Below the pieces are notes generated by a model, which worked only from the letters and a program-made list of their open reading frames with translations, made no database searches and was not told where the DNA came from. A program made the position numbers and the translations under genes. From NCBI GenBank assembly GCA_013368315.1, contig JAACJM010000081.1:282160-346159 (forward strand): DNA of 64,000 nt, written 5' to 3'. This DNA is from Tetrapyrgos nigripes. Taxonomy: Eukaryota > Basidiomycota > Agaricomycetes > Agaricales > Campanellaceae. Positions 43,128 through 55,300 of the stretch are shown in pieces (the first letter of the stretch is position 1; the number at the start of each line of letters is the position of its first letter).

Positions 43128-43771
43128 CTCGTACAAGCCAGGAGAAATGATTAATGAGGAAATCAGACCAATAGCCTTGGCGGTCTCCATAAGTTCTTGA
43201 TTTTCAAAGGGTATAAAAGCGAAGAAAGGCTAAGGATGCGAACAAAGAAAGGCTAAGGTAAGTGGTTTGATTATCCTTTCAAAAAATATACAGGAAGGGG
43301 ACAAAAGTTGGGGAGAGAAAGGACATCCAAGTCGACACCATCCAGCTCGCAACCTAAGCCAACCTCCAAGTCGAGTTTATCCCGCTCGCAACCAAAACCG
43401 AACTCCAAGTCAACTTCATCCAGCTCGCTTGAGAGTCCCAAACCGAAGTGTATGGAATGCCTACAAACATGCCTAACCCACCTCCACCACCTCCACCTTC
43501 GCAGAATAACACTCACACGCCTAATCGAGGTCGGAATCCGAACATGGGTATGTTGAAAGAAAATCATAGCAAAGACCAGTGATACAATGGGCAGTTTGAC
43601 CTTGATTCAAAAATTTGAAGGTATAATCGCGTGCTGTTGTTTATCAAACATAGGGCAGAAGTCAAAGGATTGGACAAAAAAAACCCTTTTGTGCCACTAC
43701 TGATTCCCCGACTCATGAAAATCTCCGTACCCTAAGTGGCAAGTTCAGTATTGTCCCTCTGTTCATTCCCA
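43128..43771. other. Region with a 39-bp, 13-codon repeat
   Basis: At 43329-43431 a 39-bp unit occurs almost three times, encoding KSTPSSSQPKPTS-like text on plus. The open frame from about 43308 to 43556 could be an exon of an unrecognised gene, but start and splice sites are not clear. Confidence 0.45.
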
Positions 43772-44975
43772 ATGTCATCTAAGAGAAAACCTCCGTCTAC
43801 GCAGAACACTTCATCATCGTCTAGACCAAATCGTTCATCGTCGACGGAGAATTCTGCAACGTCCTCTAGGCCGGATCGTTCATCTACTGTTCATCGTCTG
43901 GGCCGAGTCATCCGTTGTCTACACAGAATCGTTCGTTGACTGCGCAAAATCCTTCGTCCAGGCCTAACTCTGCGTCGTCTACACAGAAACCCTCTTCCAA
44001 GCAACCTGCTCCCGAAACTAGGTCGAAGAAATCGAAAAAAAAGCGACCCGATCCGCATACCCCGAGATCAGGTGCCAGAAAAGGCTAGAGGTACTATTGT
44101 GAGTTTCAAGTTTCTGCATTTAGAAGGTAAATACTCACATGAAGATACTAGTGCGCCTTTCAAGTGCATATATGCATGGCGTGGGGGCTCACCGACGGAA
44201 CATCCGCACCTGCACGACCAGCTCCTACTGTCAAGCAGAAGTTTGCCAACCGGTTCAGCACTCTCCAAGATTTCTCGACACTGGTGATGAACTTGGGCAA
44301 GTGCGATCCTGAAAAAGTCCACAGCAAACGCATTGAAAAAGCTCGCCTTAACTATTTCAACAACGGGGCAAGAGGTAACAGCCTTGCAAAAGATGTAGCC
44401 CTGGTAGACGAATCGAGCATCCGGACGTTCTTTGCACTGTTTGATTCCTACGGTTTCGAGGTTTGGTGCCCTGACTTGTCCGAGTCTCCCACCTCTTTCT
44501 ACAATAACTGCCACCGGACCTTTGCAATTGACAGCTTCCAGCAAGCCTGTATGGTGGGAGGCTACAAGCGCTTCGGTATCGATCACGACTTATATACCAA
44601 CCAAGTCTTCCTCATCAAAGCATACGACCACTACGTCTTTGGAACGCTGAAAGACAAGGCGAGGTTAGAAGCAAGAGATCTGGGTGCACTCGAAAGGCGG
44701 GCAGAGACTAACGCTGTCGGAAAGCGGAGACGAAAAGTATGTATCATTTAACATCTTGCGTATGTGGGAAGACTGACTGTAAAGCATTGTTTTAGAAAGC
44801 AGAAGAACGAAAAATGTATCTGCTTGCTCACAATTACTCCGATAGGGTCATCAGGGCGGTAGGAGGACATTATTGTGCATCTGAGGACGAAGGGCCCATC
44901 ATTGACAAGGAGACCGGCACACACAAGCTGATTAACGGTCGCCCTTACTATCTCGTCAGGCACCTGTTGATGTAG
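43772..44975 (+). CDS. TE-associated hypothetical protein with HxxMAWGL motif
   Basis: Main exons: 44152-44736 and 44796-44975, preceded in phase by an exon ending at 44098 (QVPEKARGTI). The core reads CAFQVHICMAWGLTDGTSAP, then KQKFANRF, YFNNGARGNSLAKDVALVDE, WCPDLSESPTSFYNN, FGIDHDLYTNQVF, and a basic coiled tail ending in HYCASEDEG and YYLVRHLLM. I recognise this layout as a widespread agaricomycete hypothetical family found around transposons. The N-terminal Ser-rich part (ATG at 43772) carries a TGA at 43937, so either the true start is later or the gene is damaged. Its stop lies just outside the left repeat of element B. Function unknown. Confidence 0.55.
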
Positions 44976-44980
44976 TTGAT

Positions 44981-45031
44981 TTATAAATCATACTGGCCAG
45001 TCCATACAGCGATTTACAAATCCTACCGGGG
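44981..45031. repeat. Left inverted repeat of element B
   Basis: TTATAAATCATACTGGCCAG to ATCCTACCGGG. A shorter relative (GATTTATAAATCAAGCTGGC) occurs at 45189-45208 inside the element. Confidence 0.65.
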
Positions 45032-45232
45032 TATATTCAGGAAGGTGGTATGAACCAGGCAGGCGTCAAGCCGAGCGACAGCGGCTTCGCCTACCTCGCC
45101 TAGCTTATGCGCTGTCATCCTGCGCACCCAAAAATGAAAGAAAGCGTTAAATAAATGGCTATTATCATAATTACCCAAAATACTCGATGATTTATAAATC
45201 AAGCTGGCAACGAAATTATACAATAAACAATA

Positions 45233-48200
45233 TTAAGCGTCCATTTCATTGCACTCGTGTTCTACCATATATCCATCATCCTCATCCTCATCATCCTGCT
45301 CCTCCTCATCCATAGCATCCTGACCATCTGGATCACCACCCTCCAACACCGTGATATCGTTTGATGCAGCATCCTGTTCCTCGTCGTCTTCATCCTGCAG
45401 GCTCTCAACAGTGTCGTAACCTTGCCAGTGCGCACTAAAGCGATTTCACAGAGCCCTCATAACAGCTGCCTGGCTATGAGCGTAAGCAGAAATCCCATCA
45501 GCATGGGCAGGGTCCCTTGCCGGCGCATTTGCTCGAGGGTGTGTCTCATCTCTTCCCGGAGAAGTATAACTTCCTCTGTCCATCTCTGCAGACGTGCATA
45601 CACCTTGCAGAACTCAACCCGGATCCCTGGGTTACATATGTCAATATTCGGTATGTATGAATGAGACCACTACTCGCCATCAGCCATGCGTTCTTCATCG
45701 ATCATGTTTTCCGTCCCACACTCCATCCAGATCCACGACGTCTTGTAGGTCCCAGTCCCTGCACGGTCCCTTATCTCTGCTCTCGACAGTTCTGCTTGGT
45801 CAGCTGCGTCGATTAGTTCATCCGCCTTCTCTGTCTCTATCTCGCCCCTTTTCTTCTTTCCCAGGACCTTCCGAGCACTTCTCCAAGCCTTATCTGCCTC
45901 ACCTGATATACACCTGACATCTGAATCCTTCAACCTTGGCCAACCTACCCTTTTCTCATCTCCTCCATGTGCCTTTAACGTCACCTCCCATGCTGCCTGG
46001 TATTTCTTCTTGTGAGTCTGCGTCTTAATGTCATTCCGCAGTATCATTGCTCTTGATCTCGTTAGCATGGCCTGATGACGAACATTTGAATCCCGGTATG
46101 TAATGAGTCGAGTTCGGATATGAAGGTGGTTTCGTAAATGCTCCAATGCAGTTCGCATTTGAGCATCCCTGAGCTTGATCTCGATCTCGAGCAAACCTTC
46201 CCGGCATCCAAGGTTTCGTTGAGCCTGTGTGAGTGATGAAGGGAGCATAAGGGGTTGAGATTCGGCATTGAGGTCACTTGAGGTCTCCTTCTCGGCCTGT
46301 GCCAGTACCTGTAGTGCAGCAGGCATATACGTAGCTTGCACAGCTCGGAAGCGTCCTATTTCCCGACTCAGTCGCGTCCGACGTTCCAGGATCATTGTCA
46401 AGTCCCTGGCGCTAGGGCTCTTTGACGCATTGACATCTTGTTCTAGGCGTCGTCTGTCAATACAATTCGTTAATACAACCTGTTAGTGATTATTATGCTG
46501 TACAATTGACGGATATACGCACTGTAACTCCTCTAATTCCAAACCATGGGCAATAAAAGTGCTGGGACTAATCTTGTGAATTGAGGGCATGCCCACCTTT
46601 TCCTCGTCTGCCTCTTTTTCTGCGAATTGGAGTCGAATGTCGTGTTCCATGAGACCTAAAAACAATAAGACAATGTAAGTAAGACAATAATAAATTCACT
46701 CACCTAAATGTTGCAGCCGGAAAGGATTGGGTGCTGAACGGTCGTACTCCCAGGCCTTGATCATTCCAATCCAGGTCTCTGCGTTGTCACCCTGAGCTTC
46801 TTTGAATTGCTGGAATGACCGAGCTTGAGCATTTCGTTTGGGTAATGCTGTGAGAAAACACTTCTTGAGGATACGTCCTATTTTGCATTTTTTTCTTAGA
46901 GACAGGCCCATATTCTAAGAACAGTCCACTCACCAAGTGCAACTATCTTTACCCAATTCCAATGGTGCCAGTGGTCGTCTAACGTGTCGTGTCGTGTCCC
47001 CGGTCCCATCTCACGAGTGCTCGTAGCCACCGGCCCAATGTTAGCCCAGGGGCGTTCTATTCCTTCACTGTCCGTTCTTCCAACCCCAGGTATGAAGTTT
47101 AAGGAGAAGTCAAGTTGGCAATCGAGGAGATGTCCTAGGATGTGTAACTTGGGAATGACGTATTCCATGAAATCCTTTTCAATGTGAGTCCGGACGAGTT
47201 CAGGTAGCTCCTTCAATCGTTGGACGAGGTGTCGACACCATTGGCAACAAATGTCGTAGGAATTGATATAGTTTAGTCGAGGATCGAGGTGTCGATGAAG
47301 AGAACCGTAAACGTAATCCACGTTTGCGTATCTACCCAAGCACGTGATTAGCAGATTTCAGATTAGATTACTGACTTACTCACCTCTCACCCTTCTGCAG
47401 ATCATCCGCTCCGTTGGCCTGAACCAACTCATGCCGAGCACAAACCCCAAGTGCTACACCAGTTGCTCCATACCCTCTTGAATATCTTGTATTTGCGTAG
47501 TCCAGTGCCGCTAATCCACTACAACTGCTCATCTGGCAACATTTCAACATTACGGTGCTATCAGGAACGACTCAACGATACTCACCTCCTTCTGTGCACT
47601 CACGTTCTTCACAAACTCTTGGAATGGCCCATTTTCAACAAAATATGTCCAACCTGTACCCAGGCCAGGGTCCTTGGCATCGCTGGATACCAAACGTCAC
47701 TTTAGGCGAAAACAGGCATCGACAGCTAAGAATTGGTTATATTTGAACCTGATTTGGAACTGTGAGTTACCTGTTCTCTGAAACATGATATATTTGACTC
47801 ACTTAGTTGCCTCGGACTCATTTTCCCATCCCTCAGGCAAGTTAACCCCGGGACGAGGACATGCCGGGCACCTTAACGCACACTCGCCCGCCTTCGTCTC
47901 CTTTACCAGCCTTCCGTCAATACAGTTACCCCTTCCACTTCGCTTCAAGATCGAAATGTGCCTCCACTGAACCACAATACGGGAAAAGACCCTATAACGA
48001 TCCTTTTAATCCATTAGTATGGTGTTACCCTCATCCAAAGTAAGGTATACATACCTTTTGATACTCAATACCTCCATTATTCGTCATTTTTTCCAGACCA
48101 GCCATAAAATCATAAGCTGTCACCTTCCCATGCAATGTCATTCTGTGAAACAGTCCCAGAACCGCGAATGTCGCACAAGTCTGAGGATCGTCCTGGGACG

Positions 48201-49114
48201 CAGGATACCATCGCTGGTGCAGGCATTGAACCCGGTAAGGTATATTTCTCCCAGGACAATTACAGTACGACACGGTTACAGGATGAAGGCCATTACAATG
48301 GATCACCAGGAACCCGACGTTGCCTGGACGAGGGTGAGTGCACTCCTCTAAGCCTGGATGTCCTAATTGAATGCTGACACCTAGTTCTTTTAGGAAAACT
48401 TGCTGGAAGAATTTACCGTTCCACCGCTGAGTACTGTCTGTTAGATATGTACTATTAAGTTCAACCAATTTCACACACCTTGACAATATGAAATGGATGG
48501 TGCTTGTGTTGATCACGGCAACATTCTGAGCATACAAGACGAGGAGTCAAGCAGTCTTGGCACTGATATAGCGGCTCATGTCCAGGTTCTGTACGCCAAC
48601 ATTGTGGACACAGCGTAGTATCTAAGTCTCCTCGACCTTCCAGACGGATCATCTCAGCCAGGTATTCGTCTCGCAATGGCCTCCATAATAACATAGGTTC
48701 GTCCTGATTTTGTTTTAATGCGTTGATTATATTCTACAGTTTATCACTCACCGACGACAGATATCTTCGTTTGACTGCAATCACCCGGGTCACCTCTGGT
48801 GCCTCCTCTCCATCCTTAAGTCCAGTCCTGCTCCCATCATCGAGGGTATAACAGCCCTCCCAAGTGAAAATTCCGTCATCAGTTTCAATCTCCTTCGGAG
48901 GGTGGACTTCCCGTAGCCGCTGAAGGGTTTCACGCTGGCGCTTTTTGATGGGTGAGGGTAACTCGACATGCACATTGGACTTGCGGACTCTTCTCTGGTC
49001 GTTAGATGTGTAACCAACACGTAGGATTGTCTCAGGTGTGTCAACATCGCCACGACTGAGGTGAAAATGATTCCCGGCCTTAGCTTTCTCGAATTGAGCA
49101 CGCGACCGTTTCAT
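45233..49114 (-). pseudogene. KDZ transposase of element B, CxC2 type, inactivated
   Basis: Exons on minus: 49114-48752, 48703-48479, 48426-48055, 48002-47803, 47748-47586, 47532-47384, 47331-46934, 46877-46704, 46655-46523, 46453-about 45673, 45626-45233. Exon count and phases match the element A copy, and exons 5 and 6 have identical lengths (163, 149). CxC2 cluster: LCPQCWRTE, YQCQDC, LVCSECCRDQHKHHPFHIVK. KDZ core: FLAVDACFRLK, YDICCQW, SEGIERPWA, EMGPGTRHDTLDD. Damage: TGA at 47699-47697 right after FRLK, where Arg is expected; the last donor changed from GT to GC; a frame break near 45545; a second TGA at 45448-45446. The tail (SLQDEDDEEQDAASND...) is acidic. The copy cannot make full transposase. 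Confidence 0.85.
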
Positions 49115-49474
49115 GAGGGTGATACAGTGAGGAGGAGAAAGAGGCCCAATCTATCCGAAGTCTCTCTCCCCTAAGCTACATAGTGTATTTCCATTGTCCC
49201 TGTGTATCTACCCTAAGCTACATAGCGTAATCTCACAATGTGCAATGTGATTTTTTTTGGCATTTTGCTGCAATGTGTGTGGCGCAAGATCAACCTGGAT
49301 AACCTTACGTCAAAAGGTAAAAAAATCTGGGTGGCATACGAAAGATCTTGTTTCCTCACTGCAGTTAGTACCCTGTATTTCTTCTTGATTTCTTGAATGC
49401 ATTTCGGATCATGTAAATTCAAGTTGACAGTGCATTTGTGAATTCATAGAAAAATACATATATGTACATTTCAA
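49115..49474. other. Spacer between two element B genes
   Basis: The promoter side of the transposase. CCTAAGCTACATAG occurs twice (49170, 49212). No gene seen. Confidence 0.4.
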
Positions 49475-49650
49475 TTCAGAAATCTAGTCACCTTGCTGAC
49501 CATTCTTCAACCTCTCAGACCAATGCAACTCAGCAGTGACAGTCCCAATTCAGAAATCTAGTCACCATGCTGGCTTTCATCGGTTGCAGTTTCCAGTAGT
49601 GCAAACCATTCCTCAGCCTCTCATACTGATGCAACCTGCTTGATGACAGC
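49475..49650 (-). repeat. Partial tandem duplication of a gene's 3' end
   Basis: AATTCAGAAATCTAGTCACC occurs at 49476 and 49549, followed in both by GCTG, CCATTC.TCA.CCTCTCA and GATGCAAC-like text. The outer copy is a relic of the last exon of the RNase H1-N-type gene. Confidence 0.7.
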
Positions 49651-50483
49651 ATCCACACCTCGTAGCTGAGCTTCCTCAACGATACCATCAGCATGATCCC
49701 TGTAGCAAAAAAAAAAAACCAATTAGAATATAGGATTTTAACCTGGAGGGTAATATTCAAATTTACTTACACAGTGGTGGCTATGGTTTTCTGACCATTC
49801 ACACTGATAGCCCAGTAACAAACAGGATTCACCTGCGAGTGGCGTTCGGGAAGACGGGCCGGGGATCCAGGACCAAACATAGCTTGCCCGACTAGACGGA
49901 GATTGCGTAGACGATGCTTGCGACGGCCCGGTAGCAGGTGAACTTGGAGGAGTGAAATACTTGCCATCTGAAGCATAACGAAAGGTAGACTGATACGGGG
50001 GGGCGTACATGCTCGAGGAGGCTCTGGTGATGTTGGTGATGTTCCCTCGAGTACCGGTGCTAGTCCTTTGAGTACAGTGCCTTCGACAAAACCCTGATCG
50101 TGCACATGCACAGCCACCAATTCTGTCGCCAAGCATGCAATGCATCCTCATATTTTTTAAACACTTCGTGCCGGGCGCCAGGAATCTCCTGGGTGCGAGC
50201 ACTAGCATCAGCCCTGAATGAAAAATTTAGTGTCAATCCGAAACAAAAAAATAGGGAAGTACCATGTGGTGTAGCATCCTGGAGTGTTACCTGTGTAAAC
50301 ATTGTACCACTTCTTCACCTTGAAATGTTTCCTCGTCTCCGATGACTGGCTATCAAAGAGTCGGGGGATGCAAGAAGGTCTGGGTTCAGTGGCTGCCTCT
50401 GAGAGAGAGATCTCTTCCATTGCATCGGACATGTCTTCAAGTTGCTCCCAGAGTTCAAAGGAGCTGGAGCTGGGGCGTTTCAT
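49558..50483 (-). pseudogene. RNase H1 N-terminal (viroplasmin-like) domain protein of element B, damaged
   Basis: Exon 1 (50483-50263) runs MKRPSSSSFELWEQLEDMSD to KVKKWYNVYTGNTPGCYTTW; exon 2 from 50213 continues IPGARHEVFKKYEDALHAW. This is the classic RNase H1-N pattern (W-Y-x-V-Y-x-G, P-G-x-Y, W, then H-x-x-F-K-x-Y-x-x-A). The text then moves between frames: a Ser-rich stretch in one frame and VCYWAISVNGQKTIATTV in another. The last exon (49699-49558) reads DHADGIVEEAQLRGVDAVIK, VASV, TGA, EAEEWFALLE, which looks like a second, weak copy of the domain. So there are at least two frame breaks and one TGA (expected CGA). No RNase H catalytic domain is present. Confidence 0.65.
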
Positions 50484-51376
50484 CAACGTGGATGCGCCAA
50501 AGAAAGATCAAAGTCACTATTATACAAATACAACATTGTCTGTATGTAGATTTCCACGTTACGTCGTAGTGAGAAATAGAATGTTCTGAACAATCTTATC
50601 CATTCTTGGGAACGCAAGAACAAAACCCAGGTCCCAATGACGAATTGTGATTGTAAAATTTTTGTGTGAAGTGGCGGCCTCCGTGTGGCGGCTTCGCAAC
50701 AAGCGAAATTGACAGATGTAGACACATGAGCATACATGAACACAAGAGACTACAACTTTGCAGGGGTGCTAGGTCCACCGGGATGCAAGGATCGATCTTG
50801 GATACTATGCTGAGAATCCTCATACACAGGTTTCAACAAGCCCTGGAGGAGGGAAAGTGAGATGTTCATGAGGGATTGGGTAGTGAAAGAGGTATCAATA
50901 AATCTAGTTGAAGATAGGGGAATGAATATCACGTCGTTTTAAGAATGATTGGCAAGACATACTGTTCACCAATTTGTAAGTCCACCAACCCTCCATTCTG
51001 CCCTAAATTTTTCTTAGTCGTAGTCGAGTGAGAGATGCGCATCCTGCATCATTGATTAGTTGGGTCATAAGCAGACGTACAGGACCTACTGGACCAAGGA
51101 CAAGATCGGAGTGGATTGTACTAGGAGAAGTGATGATTTCATACATATGGCAGCACACTTTGCCTGCCTGCGCACGGACCATGAGCTACAGGCCCAAGAA
51201 CGACAAGCTTATGCAGGCACACCTTGGACCAAAAGAAGTCCGAAAACATGAATTTATGAGGCTATGTATGAAAACCAAATAGTATTGCTCAAAATTTGGT
51301 GTTTAGACGACCAAATGAAAAAGTCAGACGAACTGAATTTTTCATAAGGGTCTGCCTAATCTTGTCTCATACTTTC
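50484..51376. promoter_or_regulatory. Divergent intergenic region in element B
   Basis: About 890 bp between a minus gene starting at 50483 and a plus gene starting at 51377. It should hold both promoters. No exon with clear splice signals was found. Confidence 0.35.
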
Positions 51377-52192
51377 ATGCCTCGACCGAATTTATATCAC
51401 TCCAAGCAAGAACGCTTGGCCGCTAATCGTATAAAAAGTGCCAGATACTATCAAAGGTGTGTATTTCTCAGTCTCTATGCTTCATAACCTGAGGTACTAC
51501 TTATATCTTAAGAAACACAGAGAGAGTAAACGAGGGTCGTCAACTAAAATACCGAAAGGATCAACTGGAAATAGCACAGCAGCAGTAAGTGGCAATGAGT
51601 GGCAATGGTAACTTAATAAGTATCTGACCTAGCTAACTGTGTACTTATGCAGAGACCAACTGCGCTTGGAACGATCCTTGAAAAGACAGAAGAAACAGAT
51701 CGAAATTGCAGCCAAGTCCCAACTCAGGCAGGGGATTGATCGGTGTGTCCGAATACAATGTCTCACTGAATGTCTTCTATACATAACTAACCTGATAGGT
51801 CATATAGAAAATGTCTCAAAGACGTGACACAACGGGCACGTAGCACATTTCATGCTGTGGAGACGAAGCTGAAGCCCACTCGAGATGTTTATTTTGAGAT
51901 GTTATTTTCATCTTGCTTGCACGAGTTGGATTCGGGGCTCAGCGGGACCCAAATGCTGGACAGAAATGAAGAAGTCTTCGGTAATCTCTTGTGTCAGCTT
52001 CACTGCTACGAAAACGACATTCTGCAGGCTTCAGGGGTGTGTACTGAGCTAAAGGAGGTGCAAGGACTGTCAGCTGCTACACAACAGCTTTTGGGATGGA
52101 CAGAAGATCTCCATTGCGCTGTTTTGGAGGGGGTCAGAGAGTTGAAATCATTGCACGCTCATCTCAAACTTAGATACCAGAAAGAGTCTTAA
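51377..52192 (+). CDS. bZIP-like basic/coiled accessory protein of element B, 211 aa
   Basis: Exons 51377-51456, 51513-51584, 51653-51742 and 51799-52192 join without stops. It starts MPRPNLYHSKQERLAANRIK, then SARYYQRNTERVN and a charged helix (LEIAQQQDQLRLERSLKRQK). Exon lengths 80/72/90/394 mirror the element A gene at 14827-15602 (80/72/81/388), and a shared K-C motif falls at the last junction (YRKCLKD, WTEKCPIKG). The C-terminal half is helical with no named domain. It is the only element B gene with no visible lesion. DNA binding is inferred from the basic region. Confidence 0.72.
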
Positions 52193-52341
52193 GGTAGTCG
52201 CATTATATATTAAGAGCGGCCATGAAAATGGCAACTGACAACTGATAAGATAAGATGTACCCAGGGACGATGACAAACAGGAACAATTTAAAATGAGACG
52301 TTGATTTAAAAACCAAGCCCTCACTCTCTTTCCATTGAAAT

Positions 52342-55300
52342 ATGCCAAAAGTCAAGTCCAACCGCTCGCGAGGTGCTCCTAGCTCTTACAATTCAGATGC
52401 TGACTCATGGCTCCAGGTCAAACTCGACGAGTATTTGAAGATTACAGACAAGAAGAAGAAAACCAATTTTCTGAACACCGCCATCAATGATTGGTTCAAA
52501 GAGTTCCCTTACCATATGGATGAGGAACCAGAGGAGTTTAGACTCATCACCTACCTGGAGTCGAAGGCCAATGCCAGCACTACCAGAAACCTTGGTCCCA
52601 TCAACACGTCTCAAGGAGTTGTGGACAACGCGTCTGCTTCCAATGGAGTTGGTGGTTCCACCGCTGATTCAAACAGTGACCAAACCCAAGGCATGCCGGC
52701 AAGTTCGACAGGGTGCTCGGATGCTGGTGATGGCTTGCAGGATGGTGGACAGGAGGAAGGTTTTGAGAAGCTGCTCAAAGAATTATCAGTGGAGCAACTC
52801 GAAGATTTGAAGACTAGGTGACGGGAACTTCAGCAGGATTACGCCAATAACCAAACCCACCGGAAAGTGAGTATCTAATTGAGTATCTATGAGTACGATG
52901 GTGACCTAACCATCTGTTGAGCAGACTATACGTTCTTGGTTTGCTTCCAATCGCTTGGTGGCAAATACGACTAATGGTCTTCAAAATCTGTTTACAAATT
53001 GGTTCACCCATATGAAGAAGATCGGCAAGGAGAGTACGAAGGGGATCAGCACATATCAGTTCTACATGAAGCAGGAGAAATTTGCCTCAAAGGTGAAGGA
53101 AGCGTATGATGAGAAGTATAGGAATGAGGACATACCTGGGCGGTATCAAATGGACTACAAGTGCTTAGTGGCACAGGAGCTTTTGAAAAACAAGTCGGAG
53201 GAGGTACAGAAGGAGGTGGAGCGAGAAAATCAGGAAGATCACCGTAAAAGGGTCGAAAAAGCCAAGGCGTTGGTCAGTGGGGAGACTATCGCAGCAGAGG
53301 CATCCAGCGATCCCATCATCCAGGCTACGTAAGTTGTCCTCAATTCAAGTTTGTTTATTGTTTTTTAAAGATGGACTTACTTTGTAGGTGTCGTGAACAC
53401 ATCGGGTTAGTTGCTCAGCCAATGGTGGATATTGTGTCGGCACATACGGGATACTATTTTTTCTTGGTGTGTGGACGGGCTCCTGCGCCAGGGACGAAGA
53501 AGTTTGATCTTGCCGTGTATGTACTCACTTTGCATTGTGGAATGATTCTAATGCCGAGCTCTAGCTATAGCTGTGAGAATATGAAGGATGGGAATGGCCA
53601 ACCCCTGTCTACTAAGATCAACAAGTTCAAGGAGGATGAGTTCAATAGCCAGGTACTTGGCTACTTTATGGATTTTCTGCTAGAAACAGCAACAAGTGAG
53701 TGTTGGTATCTTATTCTGAACCAAGTAACTAACTGGATACTTATCTCATCATCTCATTAGACTCTATACCCCCCACCAATTTGACCCATGGTTTGAAGAC
53801 AACTACATCAGCATTGCCTTCGGACAAAGCTCCAAATCCAGTTGATGATCCAAGGATGCTGTCATTTGACGCTGAAGAGGAACGCCCAACAGGGGAGGCA
53901 GAGAAGATAAGTTCGGGTGGGGCAGGGACGGGAAGGAAGAAGAAGAATCAGAGCCGACGTAAACGGCCAGGGAAGGGGGCTTCTAGAAATAACGAAGCAG
54001 AATCCGAGGCAGAATCTTCTGGGGCGGAAACCGATCTGGATCATATTAACCCTGGTCCACTAAGGCGCAGTGTCCGTGTGCGACCAATGCCAGCCAACCT
54101 TGCAACGCTGCTTTCTCGACTTCCTGAGGGCTGGCTGTCCAACACAGTGATCGAGGGACTGAAGACGATTCCTGCGCAGGACCTGGTGAAGGTGATCAAG
54201 GTTCTGGACTCAGCAGCTTCAGGTGGCAACCTCATACAGTTCACTCGCAATGTGGTCGATATCACGAAGGAGTATGGTTGCTATATGGAGGACGCTATGA
54301 ATGTTGAGGAGGCGAGGAAGGAATTGGCGTCATCAGAGGCTGGCTTGGAGCCTGACAGTGCCATCGGTAGCAGATCAAATGACGGGGACAATGATCACAC
54401 GCTTGTTGCAGACGACAGACTTGAGGTCATTACGAAGGATGGAACTGGGACCAGTGGCAATGATATAGGTCTTGGGGTCATTAGAGAGGACGGAACTGGG
54501 ATCAGTGGCAACGGTATAGGTCCAGAAGCAGAACTTGACAAGTCTAGTTCAACGAACGGAACTGCCACTGCAGCATGCGAACCCAACAGTCATAACCCCT
54601 CTGCCAAGATGAACTCGGAGATCAATTCAAATCTTCCTATGCCTGGTGATAGCTCCTCTCACGAGATGGACTCTGCTGTCAGTCTTTCTGTTTCTGAAAA
54701 TGATCCCGCCCAGCTGGAGAAGACTGCTGATCTGGCTGTTCCTACCAATATGGACTCCATCACTGCTGGTTGTCGTCTTTCCCAAACAGAGATAACAGCA
54801 GGACCTATTAGCAGCCCAATTGAAGACAATCATCACCAAGAACCCAGCTCCACATCCTTGATCCCCCATTCAAGCTCATTGTCTCCTGATGCTCCTGTCG
54901 CTGTCACAGTTCCTGACGTGGCTGCTCCGAGTCTTAGAGAGACATCCATAATTGACGAGTCTGGTGACGATGGAGATCCTGATTTCCACCTGGACCGAAG
55001 TCTGGACTGGCCCATGTGGATGTGTCAAGCGGCGGATTACTTTGAACTAAACCTTCGTGATGCCGGCAATGTCGGGCCCGAGTTACTGCGTGAGTGGGCG
55101 GTTTTCGAACGCTGGCATTCTTACGAAAATCCAAGGGTATGTACATTCACTCTCTTGATACCAGTTCTATTGGTGATTGGTTTTTTAGAATTCGTGCTTC
55201 AGTTCTGTGGGTCGACCTCCCATTGTGGGAGTATGGTTCAAGAATGGCAAGCTATTTCGACCCCTGACACCTAAAGAAGTGGCCAACTCAAAGCTGACTG

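Noticed and set aside
51028..51282. 84-codon plus-strand frame in the divergent region of element B
   Set aside because: No splice partners, no similarity to element A, and it lies where promoters are expected.
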